From contig JAMCPI010000012.1 of the NCBI GenBank assembly GCA_023379805.1, forward strand, positions 31,777-95,776: DNA of 64,000 bases, given 5' to 3'. Below, piece after piece: positions 1 through 8,646 of the stretch. Every line of letters begins with the position of its first letter. Within the stretch, counting starts at the first letter, position 1. The position numbers and the translations under genes are program-made. The notes beneath the pieces are model-generated. The model did not search any database, was not told where the DNA came from, and worked only from the letters and a program-made list of their open reading frames with translations. The DNA is from Nitrososphaerota archaeon. Its GTDB lineage: Archaea > Thermoproteota > Nitrososphaeria > Nitrososphaerales > JACPRH01.

Positions 1-1969
1 GTGCCTTTGAAGTGAATACCTTGGTGGTTACCTGCACCGTGTCTCTTGAAGTTACGGTGAAGCTGAGCGTGTCGCTTCCATAGCTTATTGAGTTGATGGA
101 TGATGCTGCTGAGCCGTACTGCAGTGAAGGTGAAAGTGCTAGCCAAATATCTGAGCGGATGTCCTTCTTTACGTAGATTATGGGATTGCTGAAGGCAACG
201 ACGGTCCCGTTTGAGTTCAACACCTCGAATCTGAAGTAGTTGGACTTGTCTGGTAGTGAAGGGGTCAAGGTGGCATTATAGGAGTTTAGTCCCTGCAGCG
301 ATACCGTGTCGATTGTTGTTCCGTTCCGTACTAATTTGAGTGTTTTAGCTACGAAGGGGATGTTTTGCAGAGTTATTGTGAGTGATGCTTTGCTTCTGCT
401 CCAGTCCACGTATATCGGGAACTTTCCTGCCGGTATCTGCTGGTTCTCAGCTGAGAAGAACAGCGACATCATTGGTCTCACGTAACCTGCTTCCACGAAG
501 CTCCTTCCCTGAGCCATAGCCTCAACGGTTGTGGCCGGAGAGTTATCACCCGCATATACGAACTGTGTGGGGGCGGTTGTAGCCGATACCTGCACGTCCT
601 GCGGGCTCATAGGGTGCTGCTCAGCTATGGCCATTGCAAGAACGCCCCTGTTGAGGTAGTAATCCCAGATGTCCATTACAAAACCGGAGTTACGCCTGTT
701 GTGCGTTGAGAAAACTGATATGCCGTCAACAGCCCAGAGATTTAGAGCAGCGCTGCGGTAGGCATCGCTCTCATCGGGCTTCGAAATGAACACGTAGTCG
801 CCTCTGCTGTGAATATTGTTTATTGTCTGTCGAACACCTGAATAACCGCCTTCATTTGGTTGGAAGAAAGTATCGGTGTTGAAGTATAGGAGTGCGCTTG
901 CAAGATCCAGCTTCTCACCAGGCACCATGCGGAGAGCAGCGGTATCATACGACTTGACTACTGTGGAGAGTTTGGAGTATGTCTGCTCATCTGTATCTTT
1001 GCTTGTAAGCACCACCCCATCCACGTAAAACTCTGATACAGCCTTATTCCTGCTGTAAGCATCGATGTGAATGCCGTCTATCTTCAGGTTGTACGCCTTG
1101 ATAGACCCATAGTACTGAACAGCTAGGTCGGTGATGTTGATGTTGAAGTAGTTCCACGTCCAAAACTTCAAGGATCTTTGGCTGTTTAATACAACGTAGT
1201 AATCGTTCGCGCTGTTGATGAAGGGTGTTTCGCTTGAAAGGGGCTCTGAAGCGGTGTCCTGCAGCACCAGAAACATCCTGGGTACAGTGGTGGCTGAGTC
1301 GTAGTGGTTGAAGTCGATCTCCACCACTATTAGCGAGTCTGGTGATTTGGTGGTGTTTTTCAGAGAGACCGGGTACACGCTGAAAGCTAGGTTCAGGTCA
1401 GCCGCCACCGGTGCGACCTCCCACAACATGTCTTGGAATGCTCCGGAGTAGCCGAAGGTGCTTCCTGAAACGCTTGCCCTAGCATGTAGGGAGTAGTTTC
1501 CGTCTCGCTGCTGCGCCGAGCTCTGCTCAGCCAGATAACTGCCAGGGACTGATGAAGAGGTGCTCTCCTTAACCCAAGGGCTCCATTTCTCAAAGCCTCC
1601 GTTGTAAGGCTCCCAGTCTGTTATCGTCAGCAGATCGTGATCCATGTTGAAGAGAACTGAGTCGTACCCGTTCTGGCCGTAGTTTGAGAGGTATTGATGA
1701 TAGTATGGGCTGACATCCCCTTTGTCTGCGGCGTTTACATGCACCATTGACTTGTAGATGTTTGGGCCGAATAGGCTGTTCATCGGTGCTGGGGTTGAGG
1801 TTACCGCTGAAGCCGGTTGGATCATTAGGTTGGGTGTTATTCCTGATAGGAGAAGCATGGCTGTAGCTAGAAGAGTTAAACTGATCTGCCCCGCTCTCTT
1901 TACTGTACGTTTTGTAAATATAGAACATTTATCTATAAAACTTACGAAAGATTTACATGTTAGTGACAT
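1..1969 (-). CDS. Secreted PHP/CehA-like protein, C-terminus beyond window
   Basis: The minus frame is open from about 1969 to the window edge, so the C-terminus is missing. A basic stretch followed by a hydrophobic core and an Ala-Ser-Ala site (codons ~25-55) looks like a signal peptide. After it come features of the PHP metal-hydrolase fold: an MVHVN strand (~codon 75), a repeated-Tyr helix, and an FNMDHDLL strand (~codon 110) resembling the TDH motif. Much further on, segments with a STHNRR strand and an AMAQGRSFVEAGYVRP stretch resemble the end of CehA/McbA-type PHP domains. Between them lies a beta-rich insert resembling a carbohydrate-binding module. Several canonical metal ligands are replaced, so catalysis is doubtful. 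Start 1969 is the furthest ATG; ATG 1858 would cut the signal peptide. Function is inferred from fold-level resemblance only. Confidence 0.55.
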   Translation of the reverse strand, partial: MSLTCKSFVSFIDKCSIFTKRTVKRAGQISLTLLATAMLLLSGITPNLMIQPASAVTSTPAPMNSLFGPNIYKSMVHVNAADKGDVSPYYHQYLSNYGQNGYDSVLFNMDHDLLTITDWEPYNGGFEKWSPWVKESTSSSVPGSYLAEQSSAQQRDGNYSLHARASVSGSTFGYSGAFQDMLWEVAPVAADLNLAFSVYPVSLKNTTKSPDSLIVVEIDFNHYDSATTVPRMFLVLQDTASEPLSSETPFINSANDYYVVLNSQRSLKFWTWNYFNINITDLAVQYYGSIKAYNLKIDGIHIDAYSRNKAVSEFYVDGVVLTSKDTDEQTYSKLSTVVKSYDTAALRMVPGEKLDLASALLYFNTDTFFQPNEGGYSGVRQTINNIHSRGDYVFISKPDESDAYRSAALNLWAVDGISVFSTHNRRNSGFVMDIWDYYLNRGVLAMAIAEQHPMSPQDVQVSATTAPTQFVYAGDNSPATTVEAMAQGRSFVEAGYVRPMMSLFFSAENQQIPAGKFPIYVDWSRSKASLTITLQNIPFVAKTLKLVRNGTTIDTVSLQGLNSYNATLTPSLPDKSNYFRFEVLNSNGTVVAFSNPIIYVKKDIRSDIWLALSPSLQYGSAASSINSISYGSDTLSFTVTSRDTVQVTTKVFTSKA

Positions 1970-2136
1970 GTTTGCTCAAGATTATATATCATAACTGCTT
2001 AATAGGCTTTTATTATTTAGAAGTTCAGTCGAGCCGCTACCACAATAAAAAAGCAGCCACCAAGACACTAAATGAAGATAAGTAAACCTAAGCAGAGCTA
2101 AAGATTAATGCCAGCGAGTTTCTCTATACCTCCACT

Positions 2137-3366
2137 TTGAAAGCTGAACCCGTCAAGGTGTCGCCAAGCACTTACTGGGTGGGCGCTAACGACACAGAGA
2201 AACGTCTCTTCGAAGGACTCTGGGCTATCCCTGAAGGCATCTCATACAACTCCTACATCATAAAAGGCACCGAGAAAACCGTGTTAATCGACTCAGTACT
2301 AGGTGCCTATCAAGAAGAGCATCTTGAAAAGATTCGAAAAGTAACTAACCCCGCAGACATAGACTATATAGTGGTTAACCACATGGAGCACGACCACTCC
2401 GAAGCGCTGCCAAAAGTCCTGGAGGCCGCGCCCAAAGCTACCCTAATCTACACCCCAATGGCTCACCAGATGTACAAAGCTTTCTTCCAAAAGGAACCTA
2501 AGAACCTAATCATCATCAGAAACGACGAAACCACAGTAAATCTAGGCGGCAAAACCCTCCGCTTCATCCGAACACCCTTCCTGCACTGGCCTGAAACAAT
2601 CTGCACCTACCTCCAAGAAGAGAAGACGCTCTTCACCTGCGACCTATTCGGCACCTTCCGCCGCCTCCCAGAAAACAAGGTCATCGACACAGACATCAAG
2701 GAATTAGACAGATACTTCCCAAGCTCCTCAAAGAAGTACTTCGCAGGAGTCATGACACGCTACCGCGACTACGTCCTAAAAACCATGGAAAAATTCAATC
2801 AACTAAAAATCGAAATCAAAGTAATCGCGCCGGGCCACGGCCCAATCTACACCGCCGCCAATGTTAAACAGGTAATGGATCTCTGGGCTTCCTGCAGCCG
2901 ACCTGACTACACACGAAAAACCGTGATCGCGGTCGGATCCATGTACGGAACAACACTCAGATTCATCCAAGCCTTAACAAAAGGAGTAGAGGACGCAGGA
3001 GGCGAAGCGGAAGTAATCGACGTAATCAACGACGAACCCGCGAAAGCCCTCGCCGCAATCCTCGACGCACCAGCACTCATCATCGGAACAGCCACCTACG
3101 AATACAACCTGTTCCCCCAAATCCAATACCTACTCTACCTCCTAGAAGTGAAAAACCTTACCAACCTAACCGTCGGAGTCTTCGGCAGCTACGCTTGGGG
3201 CGCCGGAGGCGCCAAACACCTAGTTGAGCGTCTCGACCAACTAGGCTTCCACAGAATTGGCGAAGCCGTAGAAGTAAGAGGCGCACCCACACAGGAAGAC
3301 CTCGAACGCGCCAGATCACTAGCCAAAGCAGTAACCGAAAACGCATTCCACGAAAAAGGGATCTAA
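2137..3366 (+). CDS. fprA: A-type flavoprotein (flavodiiron protein, FprA)
   Basis: This is a cytoplasmic flavodiiron protein that reduces O2 (or NO) to water (or N2O) using F420H2 or rubredoxin-type donors. The N-terminal metallo-beta-lactamase domain carries H82-x-E84-x-D86-H87, H150, D169 and H234, a full set of diiron ligands. A C-terminal flavodoxin domain starts near residue 262 with the FMN loop SMYGTT (268-273). The 409-residue length is normal for the family. The start is TTG at 2137; no in-frame ATG lies upstream before a stop, and a short ATG ORF (2108-2140) ends across it. The gene stands alone on the plus strand. It implies an anaerobe or microaerobe that has to detoxify oxygen. 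Confidence 0.93.
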   Translation: MKAEPVKVSPSTYWVGANDTEKRLFEGLWAIPEGISYNSYIIKGTEKTVLIDSVLGAYQEEHLEKIRKVTNPADIDYIVVNHMEHDHSEALPKVLEAAPKATLIYTPMAHQMYKAFFQKEPKNLIIIRNDETTVNLGGKTLRFIRTPFLHWPETICTYLQEEKTLFTCDLFGTFRRLPENKVIDTDIKELDRYFPSSSKKYFAGVMTRYRDYVLKTMEKFNQLKIEIKVIAPGHGPIYTAANVKQVMDLWASCSRPDYTRKTVIAVGSMYGTTLRFIQALTKGVEDAGGEAEVIDVINDEPAKALAAILDAPALIIGTATYEYNLFPQIQYLLYLLEVKNLTNLTVGVFGSYAWGAGGAKHLVERLDQLGFHRIGEAVEVRGAPTQEDLERARSLAKAVTENAFHEKGI

Positions 3367-3486
3367 GCCAAGTCAACCGATACGAGCACCGAAGAAAAAA
3401 GAAAAGTTGCTGCTAGTAAGCAGGTTAACGTTTCAACTTTTTTTAGCCGCGAGACATACACTGATAACTTAGCGTGGTCACGATAG

Positions 3487-4284
3487 ATGACTCGTTACCG
3501 GCTTCCCCGCGGGATGCGATACTCGACACTGAATGAGCGGGAGCAGTTCTACCGCAAGGAGTTTGATGTTGAAAAGGTGTGTGACTGGCTTACCTGGAGT
3601 CCTCAAAGAATGGTCTTCGCAGCAGTCATCGGAAGACACACACAAATCTATCCGGCAAAATATCGGGACGACGCATCCACTACAATAATCATCAGAAGAT
3701 ACCGAAACCTGGAGGAGGTTCAAGAAAGGCTTGTCGAGCTTACACCTGAATCAGCCTACTATGATCGAAACCTGTATGACAGCAACGGTAAACAAATAGG
3801 TCAGGAACTGGCCTTCGACCTTGATCCCGAGAATATTGTCTGCCCAGTTCACGGCTCCCTTGAAGAGAAGATGAAGCGGCATCAGGGACTTGCTTTCTGT
3901 AAACTTGAGCTTCAACTGGTGAAGAACGAAGCTATACGACTGTATGAAACGCTTCAGAAACAGTTCTCAGCGGTAAAAATTGTCTACTCGGGAAGAGGCT
4001 ACCACATCCACATACTAGACAAAGAAGTCTTCAGGATGAGCTACAATGAAAGACAACGGCTCGCACAGAAAATTAAGGCCGCGAACTTCCCAATAGATGA
4101 ATGGGTAACAACCGGCGGCGTCCGGCTAATCCGCCTCCCCTACAGCCTACACGGAATGGTTTCACGAATAGCAACTCCAGTCACCATCGGCGAGATGAAG
4201 CGCTTTGATCCAATCACAGACCCACGCTGTATACCAAAGTTCCTAAAAGACCAGACGACCAGAAGCCGCGGAAAAGCAACCTAG
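3487..4284 (+). CDS. priS: DNA primase small subunit-like protein (AEP fold)
   Basis: The protein matches the archaeo-eukaryotic primase fold. LAFDLDPE carries the two catalytic aspartates (hhhDhD). A Cys/His cluster follows (CPVH then FCK), as in the PriS zinc site. SGRGYHIH supplies the sxH nucleotide-binding motif, and RLIRLPYSLHG the conserved basic/His motif. In replication PriS makes RNA/DNA primers together with PriL, which is not present here. At 265 residues it is shorter than many archaeal PriS proteins (about 330-400), lacking part of the helical insert, so a compact PriS or a primase-like paralog are both possible. ATG at 3487. It ends convergently with a small basic ORF, the two stops sharing CTAG. 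Confidence 0.8.
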   Translation: MTRYRLPRGMRYSTLNEREQFYRKEFDVEKVCDWLTWSPQRMVFAAVIGRHTQIYPAKYRDDASTTIIIRRYRNLEEVQERLVELTPESAYYDRNLYDSNGKQIGQELAFDLDPENIVCPVHGSLEEKMKRHQGLAFCKLELQLVKNEAIRLYETLQKQFSAVKIVYSGRGYHIHILDKEVFRMSYNERQRLAQKIKAANFPIDEWVTTGGVRLIRLPYSLHGMVSRIATPVTIGEMKRFDPITDPRCIPKFLKDQTTRSRGKAT

Positions 4285-4406
4285 CTGGCTGACCTGTTAG
4301 CTACCTCTTCGACATCCTTTTCCTTGCTCGCATAGTAGTAGTACTTCTTTTTCTTAGCCTGTTCAGCCCTCTTTTTCTTATCTTCGCCCCTTCTCTCCTT
4401 ACTCAT
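4281..4406 (-). CDS. Small Lys/Tyr-rich basic protein (41 aa)
   Basis: This predicted 41-residue protein is almost entirely charged, with an EKKK-rich helix, then KKKKYYYY and an acidic tail. It uses ATG 4406; a longer reading from 4487 would overlap the oxidoreductase promoter and start codon, so I prefer the short one. Its stop overlaps the stop of the primase-like gene through a palindromic CTAG, a common arrangement for convergent archaeal genes. The low-complexity composition gives no family match that I recognise. It could be a small nucleic-acid-binding protein or chance. Confidence 0.4.
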   Translation of the reverse strand: MSKERRGEDKKKRAEQAKKKKYYYYASKEKDVEEVANRSAS

Positions 4407-4440
4407 CCAAGTACCACAATTAGTAATATCTTCATTACCG

Positions 4441-4450
4441 TTAAATACTT
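4441..4450 (+). promoter_or_regulatory. TATA box for oxidoreductase operon
   Basis: TTAAATACTT lies about 33 nt before the ATG at 4474, the spacing expected for a leaderless archaeal transcript. Confidence 0.55.
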
Positions 4451-4473
4451 TCAAGGAGCTCTTTAACCAAAAG

Positions 4474-6180
4474 ATGAACGATTTCAATTTCCGCGTCGGC
4501 GGCGCAGCCGGCCAAGGTGTCCAGACGATTGGATACGTTTTAGCTAAAACCTTGGCTAGAGGAAACCTCTCAATACATCTCTCACAGGATTACGAATCAC
4601 GAATTAGAGGCGGCCACAACTTTACAGACATCCGAGTATCAGAGGAACCTTTGTACGGCTCAACCGAGCGGGTTGATCTCCTGATAGCGCTGAACGGCGA
4701 AACCTTGGAAAAGCATCAGGCCGCTTTAAGCAGCAAAGGCGTCGCAATCTTCGACGCAGAGAACAACGGACTAGACGCGAGTAAACCTTACGAGTTCAAT
4801 GTGCCTTTCGAACGTATCGCCGTAGAGACTGCCGGAAACAAAATTTTCAGCAACACCACCGCAACAGGCGCTGCCCTCAGCCTAGTCGGGTACGATCTTG
4901 ATTATCTCCGAGAAGTCCTGATCGAAACCTTCAAAGCTAAGAGCATCAAGGTGGCTGAGGACAACATCAGGGCCGCTGAAGCCGGCTACAGATATGTGGA
5001 GAAGAATTTCAAGGGTGAAACGGCGCTTAAACTGAAGCCTGTTAAGGGTCAGCGGAGGATGCTGATTAACGGGAACGAATCTCTTTCACTCGGCGCCTTA
5101 GCCGCAGGCTGCAAGTTCATGAGCGGCTACCCGATGACCCCTTCAACAGGTATTCTTCAGTATCTGATGAATCAGCGCATTATAGCTGAGCAGGGTGAGG
5201 ATGAGATTGCTGCCATTAACATGGCGATCGGCGCAGGCTTCACCGGCGTCAGATCTATGGTGGCCACGTCAGGCGGCGGCTTCTCCCTCATGGTTGAGGC
5301 GCTGGGTCTAGCAGCTATGACTGAGACCCCTGTGGTTATTGTGCTGGGGCAGCGGCCCGGGCCCGCTACAGGTTTTCCCACCAGGACGGCGCAGAGCGAG
5401 TTGGAGTTTGTTATGCATGCAGCGCAGGGAGAGTTCGCTCGGGCGGTGCTGGCCCCGAGGGACGCTGAAGATGTATTCTACCTGATAGCTAAAGCGTTCA
5501 ACATCGCGGAGAGATATCAGATTCCCGTCATCGTCCTCACAGATCAGTTTCTAGCGGACTCATACTGGACTATTCCGCCGTTCGAGTTCTCAACTATTCA
5601 GATAGATAGAGGAGCGCTTCTAACAGAGGAGGAGGCTACGAAGATCAAGGATTACGCCAGATACCGTTTCACAGAATCCGGCATCTCCCCAAGAGCTCTA
5701 CCGGGCTACAAAGATGTGCTGGTGGTGGCTGATAGCGACGAGCATACTGAGCAGGGCCACATAACGGAGTCAGCGGAAATCCGTGTCAAAATGGCTGACA
5801 AACGGGTGTGGAAGACCCGTGGACTGGAGAAGGAGTTCACACCTCTCTCTTACGGCCCAGAGGAAGCTAAGACTGTTCTACTAGGCTGGGGCTCAACCTA
5901 CGGCGCCCTCAGAGAAGCAGTTGACAGGCTAAACCAGAAGAGCCGCAGGGTTCGAATGGTTCATCTTAACGCGATATGGCCTTTCCCCACCGAGGCCGTA
6001 CAAGAGATGTTGAAGGATTCGGAGAAACGGATCATGGTGGAGGGTAACGCTATCGGTCAGCTGGCCCGAGTCATCCGCACGGAGACCGGTGTAGAGATGA
6101 CCGGTAAGATTCTCAGGTACGATGGGCGGCCGATAACTGCAGATTATGTTGTTCGAAGCTTCGGGGAGGCAGTCAAATAA
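4474..6180 (+). CDS. 2-oxoacid:ferredoxin oxidoreductase, fused gamma-alpha subunit
   Basis: This is the large subunit of a two-subunit OFOR, which decarboxylates a 2-oxoacid oxidatively to acyl-CoA and reduces ferredoxin. The first ~185 residues are the gamma domain, with GGAAGQGVQT near residue 8 and SQDYESRIRGG. From ~190 the alpha domain starts, with SGYPMTPSTG, a variant of the family YPITP motif. A domain II/III region with a TRTAQSE segment follows. The 568 aa length fits fused gamma-alpha subunits. Substrate (pyruvate, 2-oxoglutarate or broad) cannot be fixed from sequence. The beta subunit begins directly after the stop codon, so the pair is one operon. Confidence 0.92.
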   Translation: MNDFNFRVGGAAGQGVQTIGYVLAKTLARGNLSIHLSQDYESRIRGGHNFTDIRVSEEPLYGSTERVDLLIALNGETLEKHQAALSSKGVAIFDAENNGLDASKPYEFNVPFERIAVETAGNKIFSNTTATGAALSLVGYDLDYLREVLIETFKAKSIKVAEDNIRAAEAGYRYVEKNFKGETALKLKPVKGQRRMLINGNESLSLGALAAGCKFMSGYPMTPSTGILQYLMNQRIIAEQGEDEIAAINMAIGAGFTGVRSMVATSGGGFSLMVEALGLAAMTETPVVIVLGQRPGPATGFPTRTAQSELEFVMHAAQGEFARAVLAPRDAEDVFYLIAKAFNIAERYQIPVIVLTDQFLADSYWTIPPFEFSTIQIDRGALLTEEEATKIKDYARYRFTESGISPRALPGYKDVLVVADSDEHTEQGHITESAEIRVKMADKRVWKTRGLEKEFTPLSYGPEEAKTVLLGWGSTYGALREAVDRLNQKSRRVRMVHLNAIWPFPTEAVQEMLKDSEKRIMVEGNAIGQLARVIRTETGVEMTGKILRYDGRPITADYVVRSFGEAVK

Positions 6181-7041
6181 ATGACCGTGACTATCGAAGA
6201 TTACCATGGCGAGGAGACTGCTTGGTGTCAAGGCTGCGGAAACTTCGGGATACTCTCAGCTTTGAAGAAGGCGCTTGTCGAACTTCAGATTCCTCCTTAC
6301 GAGGTGCTCATCGTCTCCGGGATAGGGCAGGCCGGTAAACTACCTCACTACATGAAGTGCAACACATTCAACGGCCTCCACGGCCGCACCCTACCAGTAG
6401 CCACCGCAGCGAAGCTCGTTAACAACCACCTAAACGTCTTCGCAGTAGGCGGAGACGGGGACGGCTACGCTGAAGGCGGAAACCACTTCATGCACACGAT
6501 TCGGAGGAACCCCAACATAAAATACCTGGTACACAACAACCAGATCTACGCCTTAACAAAGGGGCAGGCTTCACCTACAAGCGACGTGGGCTTCGTCACA
6601 AAAACAACACCCGGCGGCGTAACCGCCAAACAGTTGAATCCCATCGCATTAGCCGTCACTCTCGGAGCCACCTTTGTCGCCAGAAGCTTCAGCGGAGACA
6701 TCCCGCATCTAGTTCAAACAATAAAGGCTGCAGTGCAACACCGGGGCTTCGCATACATCGACATACTCCAACCCTGCGTAACCTTCAACCACCTAAACAC
6801 ATACAGCTGGTATCTGAAACGCATCTACAAACTCGAAAACGAGCATCACAACACTTCAGACATCGAAGCCGCCTACAGGAAAGCTCATGAGTGGGGGGAC
6901 CGCATCCCAATAGGCATCTTCTATCAAAACCAGCAGCAACCAACCTATGAAGAACAGTTCCCAGTCATCAAAGAACAACCGCTCGTCAAACAGCCCATTG
7001 ACCCCAAACAGTATGAGAAGCTAATCCAAGACTTCCTATAA
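6181..7041 (+). CDS. 2-oxoacid:ferredoxin oxidoreductase, beta subunit
   Basis: The thiamine-diphosphate-binding subunit partners the preceding gene, whose TAA abuts this ATG. WCQGCGNFG near residue 18 is the family Cys motif that helps ligate an Fe4S4 cluster. GDGDGYAEGGNHFMHT is the GDG...N magnesium/TPP motif, and ALTKGQ and PCVTFN are conserved around the active site. The length of 286 aa is normal for a two-subunit OFOR; no separate ferredoxin-domain (delta) gene is present. Acetyl-CoA or succinyl-CoA and reduced ferredoxin would be the products. Confidence 0.93.
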   Translation: MTVTIEDYHGEETAWCQGCGNFGILSALKKALVELQIPPYEVLIVSGIGQAGKLPHYMKCNTFNGLHGRTLPVATAAKLVNNHLNVFAVGGDGDGYAEGGNHFMHTIRRNPNIKYLVHNNQIYALTKGQASPTSDVGFVTKTTPGGVTAKQLNPIALAVTLGATFVARSFSGDIPHLVQTIKAAVQHRGFAYIDILQPCVTFNHLNTYSWYLKRIYKLENEHHNTSDIEAAYRKAHEWGDRIPIGIFYQNQQQPTYEEQFPVIKEQPLVKQPIDPKQYEKLIQDFL

Positions 7042-7365
7042 CCGCACAAATATGTAGGCCGCAGTTTGGTGTTAATGTTTCACAATACTTTCCTTGAAGT
7101 GGAGCGCGAGCAATTTGTTCGCGTGCGATTAACTTGTTTTAGGAAGATGTCGTTCAGGCTCGCAGAGAGGACACATGTCATATATGGTTCCGCTGGTTCC
7201 TTTGAGGGGACATCTGCTGCTCCCATATTTGTCACACAGGAATCTGGGTGTTGCCATCTAATCGTCTTCAGACTAATAGAGCAGTGAAGGCGAGATTTAA
7301 GACTTCTTGAAAAACTGTTGAGGCAGATATAGAGATTTTGTTGAGATGTTTGTTTACTTGCTTGC
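7042..7365. other. Intergenic region with one hairpin
   Basis: No convincing gene is seen between the oxidoreductase operon and the zinc-ribbon gene. A 73-codon plus-strand frame at 7066-7287 has no recognisable protein character. A hairpin at 7105-7123 is listed separately. Confidence 0.4.
7105..7123 (+). terminator. Hairpin, possible terminator after OFOR operon
   Basis: CGCGAGC and GTTCGCG pair with one G-T wobble around an AATTT loop, about 64 nt after the beta-subunit stop, with a T-rich stretch further on. It may end the operon transcript or be an unrelated structure. Confidence 0.3.
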
Positions 7366-7530
7366 TTACTGATCGCTGCAGTCCCTAACGTAGCCGCAGT
7401 TCAAACAGACCAGCTTACAGTGCACCGCAGTCATGCTGCTTCCACAGATATCGCATCTCTCAACACTGTTTTCCCGCTGCTCAGCGCAACCATTATCATC
7501 ATGCTCTACCGCGAGACCAGTCATTCCCAT
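7366..7530 (-). CDS. Small zinc-ribbon protein (54 aa)
   Basis: A 54-codon minus-strand ORF starts at ATG 7530 and is preceded by GTGGAG, a plausible ribosome-binding site. It encodes C26-x2-C29, then C38, C42-x2-C45 and C51, ending in GYVRDCSDQ. The pattern, with an HCKLVCLNCGY core, matches a widespread family of tiny zinc-ribbon proteins in archaea and bacteria that end in CSD. Their function is not known to me; structural zinc and nucleic-acid or protein binding are likely. Both flanks are non-coding. Confidence 0.7.
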   Translation of the reverse strand: MGMTGLAVEHDDNGCAEQRENSVERCDICGSSMTAVHCKLVCLNCGYVRDCSDQ

Positions 7531-7987
7531 CAAATCTCCACACTTTCTATTACATCAAAATATGATTTAGCCGTAACTCCCACCCAACTTTAACATGCTT
7601 GTCAAACTTTGCTTAACAACTCTACACCAGCCCATTCAAGCAAGAACTCACCCAGCAATACTACCGCGACATACAAGCATTCGAAGCACACATAACGAAA
7701 AAGTAGCCTAGGTCAATGCAGACACCAGTTTTTCATCTATTCTGAGAAGTAACACTTGATTTGAGAAGGTGCGGGCATGCCGGTTTCAGAACCCAATTGG
7801 TATCAAGTCTTTTTCGATTATTTTCGGATTTGACACCTTCTGGTGCATGAACGGTCAGGACTCGAAACATCTGGAAATATAAAAAAATCGCTCCAACCGT
7901 TATTGTTAAGTTGTTTGGCCTAGCCTAAAAGATGTCGTTGCTGACTCTCTTCTCTTCTCTTATCGCAATTTACTAAAAATGACTAAT
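7531..7987. other. Intergenic region, no gene recognised
   Basis: A short open plus-strand tail at about 7622-7707 (ending QAFEAHITKK) could be the end of a lost gene; it has no start. I see nothing else supportable here. Confidence 0.3.
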
Positions 7988-8008
7988 CCTTCAGATTTGA
8001 TCTGAAGG
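7988..8008 (-). terminator. Hairpin overlapping response-regulator stop
   Basis: CCTTCAGAT and ATCTGAAGG form a perfect 9-bp stem with a 3-nt loop spanning the stop codon of the response regulator. A T-rich stretch follows on both strands, so it could act in either direction. Confidence 0.4.
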
Positions 8009-8644
8009 CTCTTTTTTCCAATCTTGGATGCGTTCTCTGATGTATTTTAGTATTGCTTCAGCTCCTTCTTGTTCGAATATGGTTCGAAGTTTTTCTGCAA
8101 AAACAGTTGGGTCTCGGAGCGATTCTTCGCCGCCCATGTGGTAGATAGTTGCAGATGTGGCGGATTCTCCTAGCACAGCATTCAAGCTTTGGGTGATGAA
8201 TTCTTGGAAATCAATTTTGTTAGCCTCTAAAAAGTTCGCAACCTTCTCCCATGTCATTGCTTGCTCTTCCTGCTGCTTCTGAAGCTGCTCGTCGATGACT
8301 TTTAGTAGTTCTGAAGATTTAACTGGTTTTTCAATGTAAGCATCAGCTTCTAGGTTCACTGATGCGATTGCATTTTCCACGGTCGCATTTCCTGTTAACA
8401 TAATTCTGCGCGTCTCAGGCGCAGATTTCTGCATATGTGCAAGTATCTGCGTACCCTGCATGTCGGGGAGAACAATATCGATTATGGATATGTTGTATGT
8501 TTCTACCTTTAGCTTCTCAATCGCGTCTCTACCTGTTTTTGCTGTATCTACTTCGAATCCTTTGGACATAAGTATTGCTGTCCACATATTCAGTATGTCT
8601 TCATCGTCGTCGATTATCAGGATTCTTGCTTTCTCAAACTGCAA
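7991..8644 (-). CDS. Response regulator with C-terminal helical region
   Basis: Residues 1-125 form a receiver domain. DDDED (12-16) is the acidic pocket, D56 in IIDIVLP is the phospho-acceptor, the MLTGN segment carries the conserved Thr, and YIEKP the conserved Lys. About 90 mainly helical residues follow that match no DNA-binding domain I know, so output is probably through protein contacts. The gene starts three bases after the stop of the histidine kinase and is surely co-transcribed with it. It would receive phosphate from that kinase, if the kinase is functional. Confidence 0.88.
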   Translation of the reverse strand: MQFEKARILIIDDDEDILNMWTAILMSKGFEVDTAKTGRDAIEKLKVETYNISIIDIVLPDMQGTQILAHMQKSAPETRRIMLTGNATVENAIASVNLEADAYIEKPVKSSELLKVIDEQLQKQQEEQAMTWEKVANFLEANKIDFQEFITQSLNAVLGESATSATIYHMGGEESLRDPTVFAEKLRTIFEQEGAEAILKYIRERIQDWKKEPSDQI

Positions 8645-8646
8645 AT

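Noticed and set aside
7066..7287. 73-codon ORF after the oxidoreductase
   Set aside because: Random-looking sequence, includes a hairpin, and no start signal or family resemblance.
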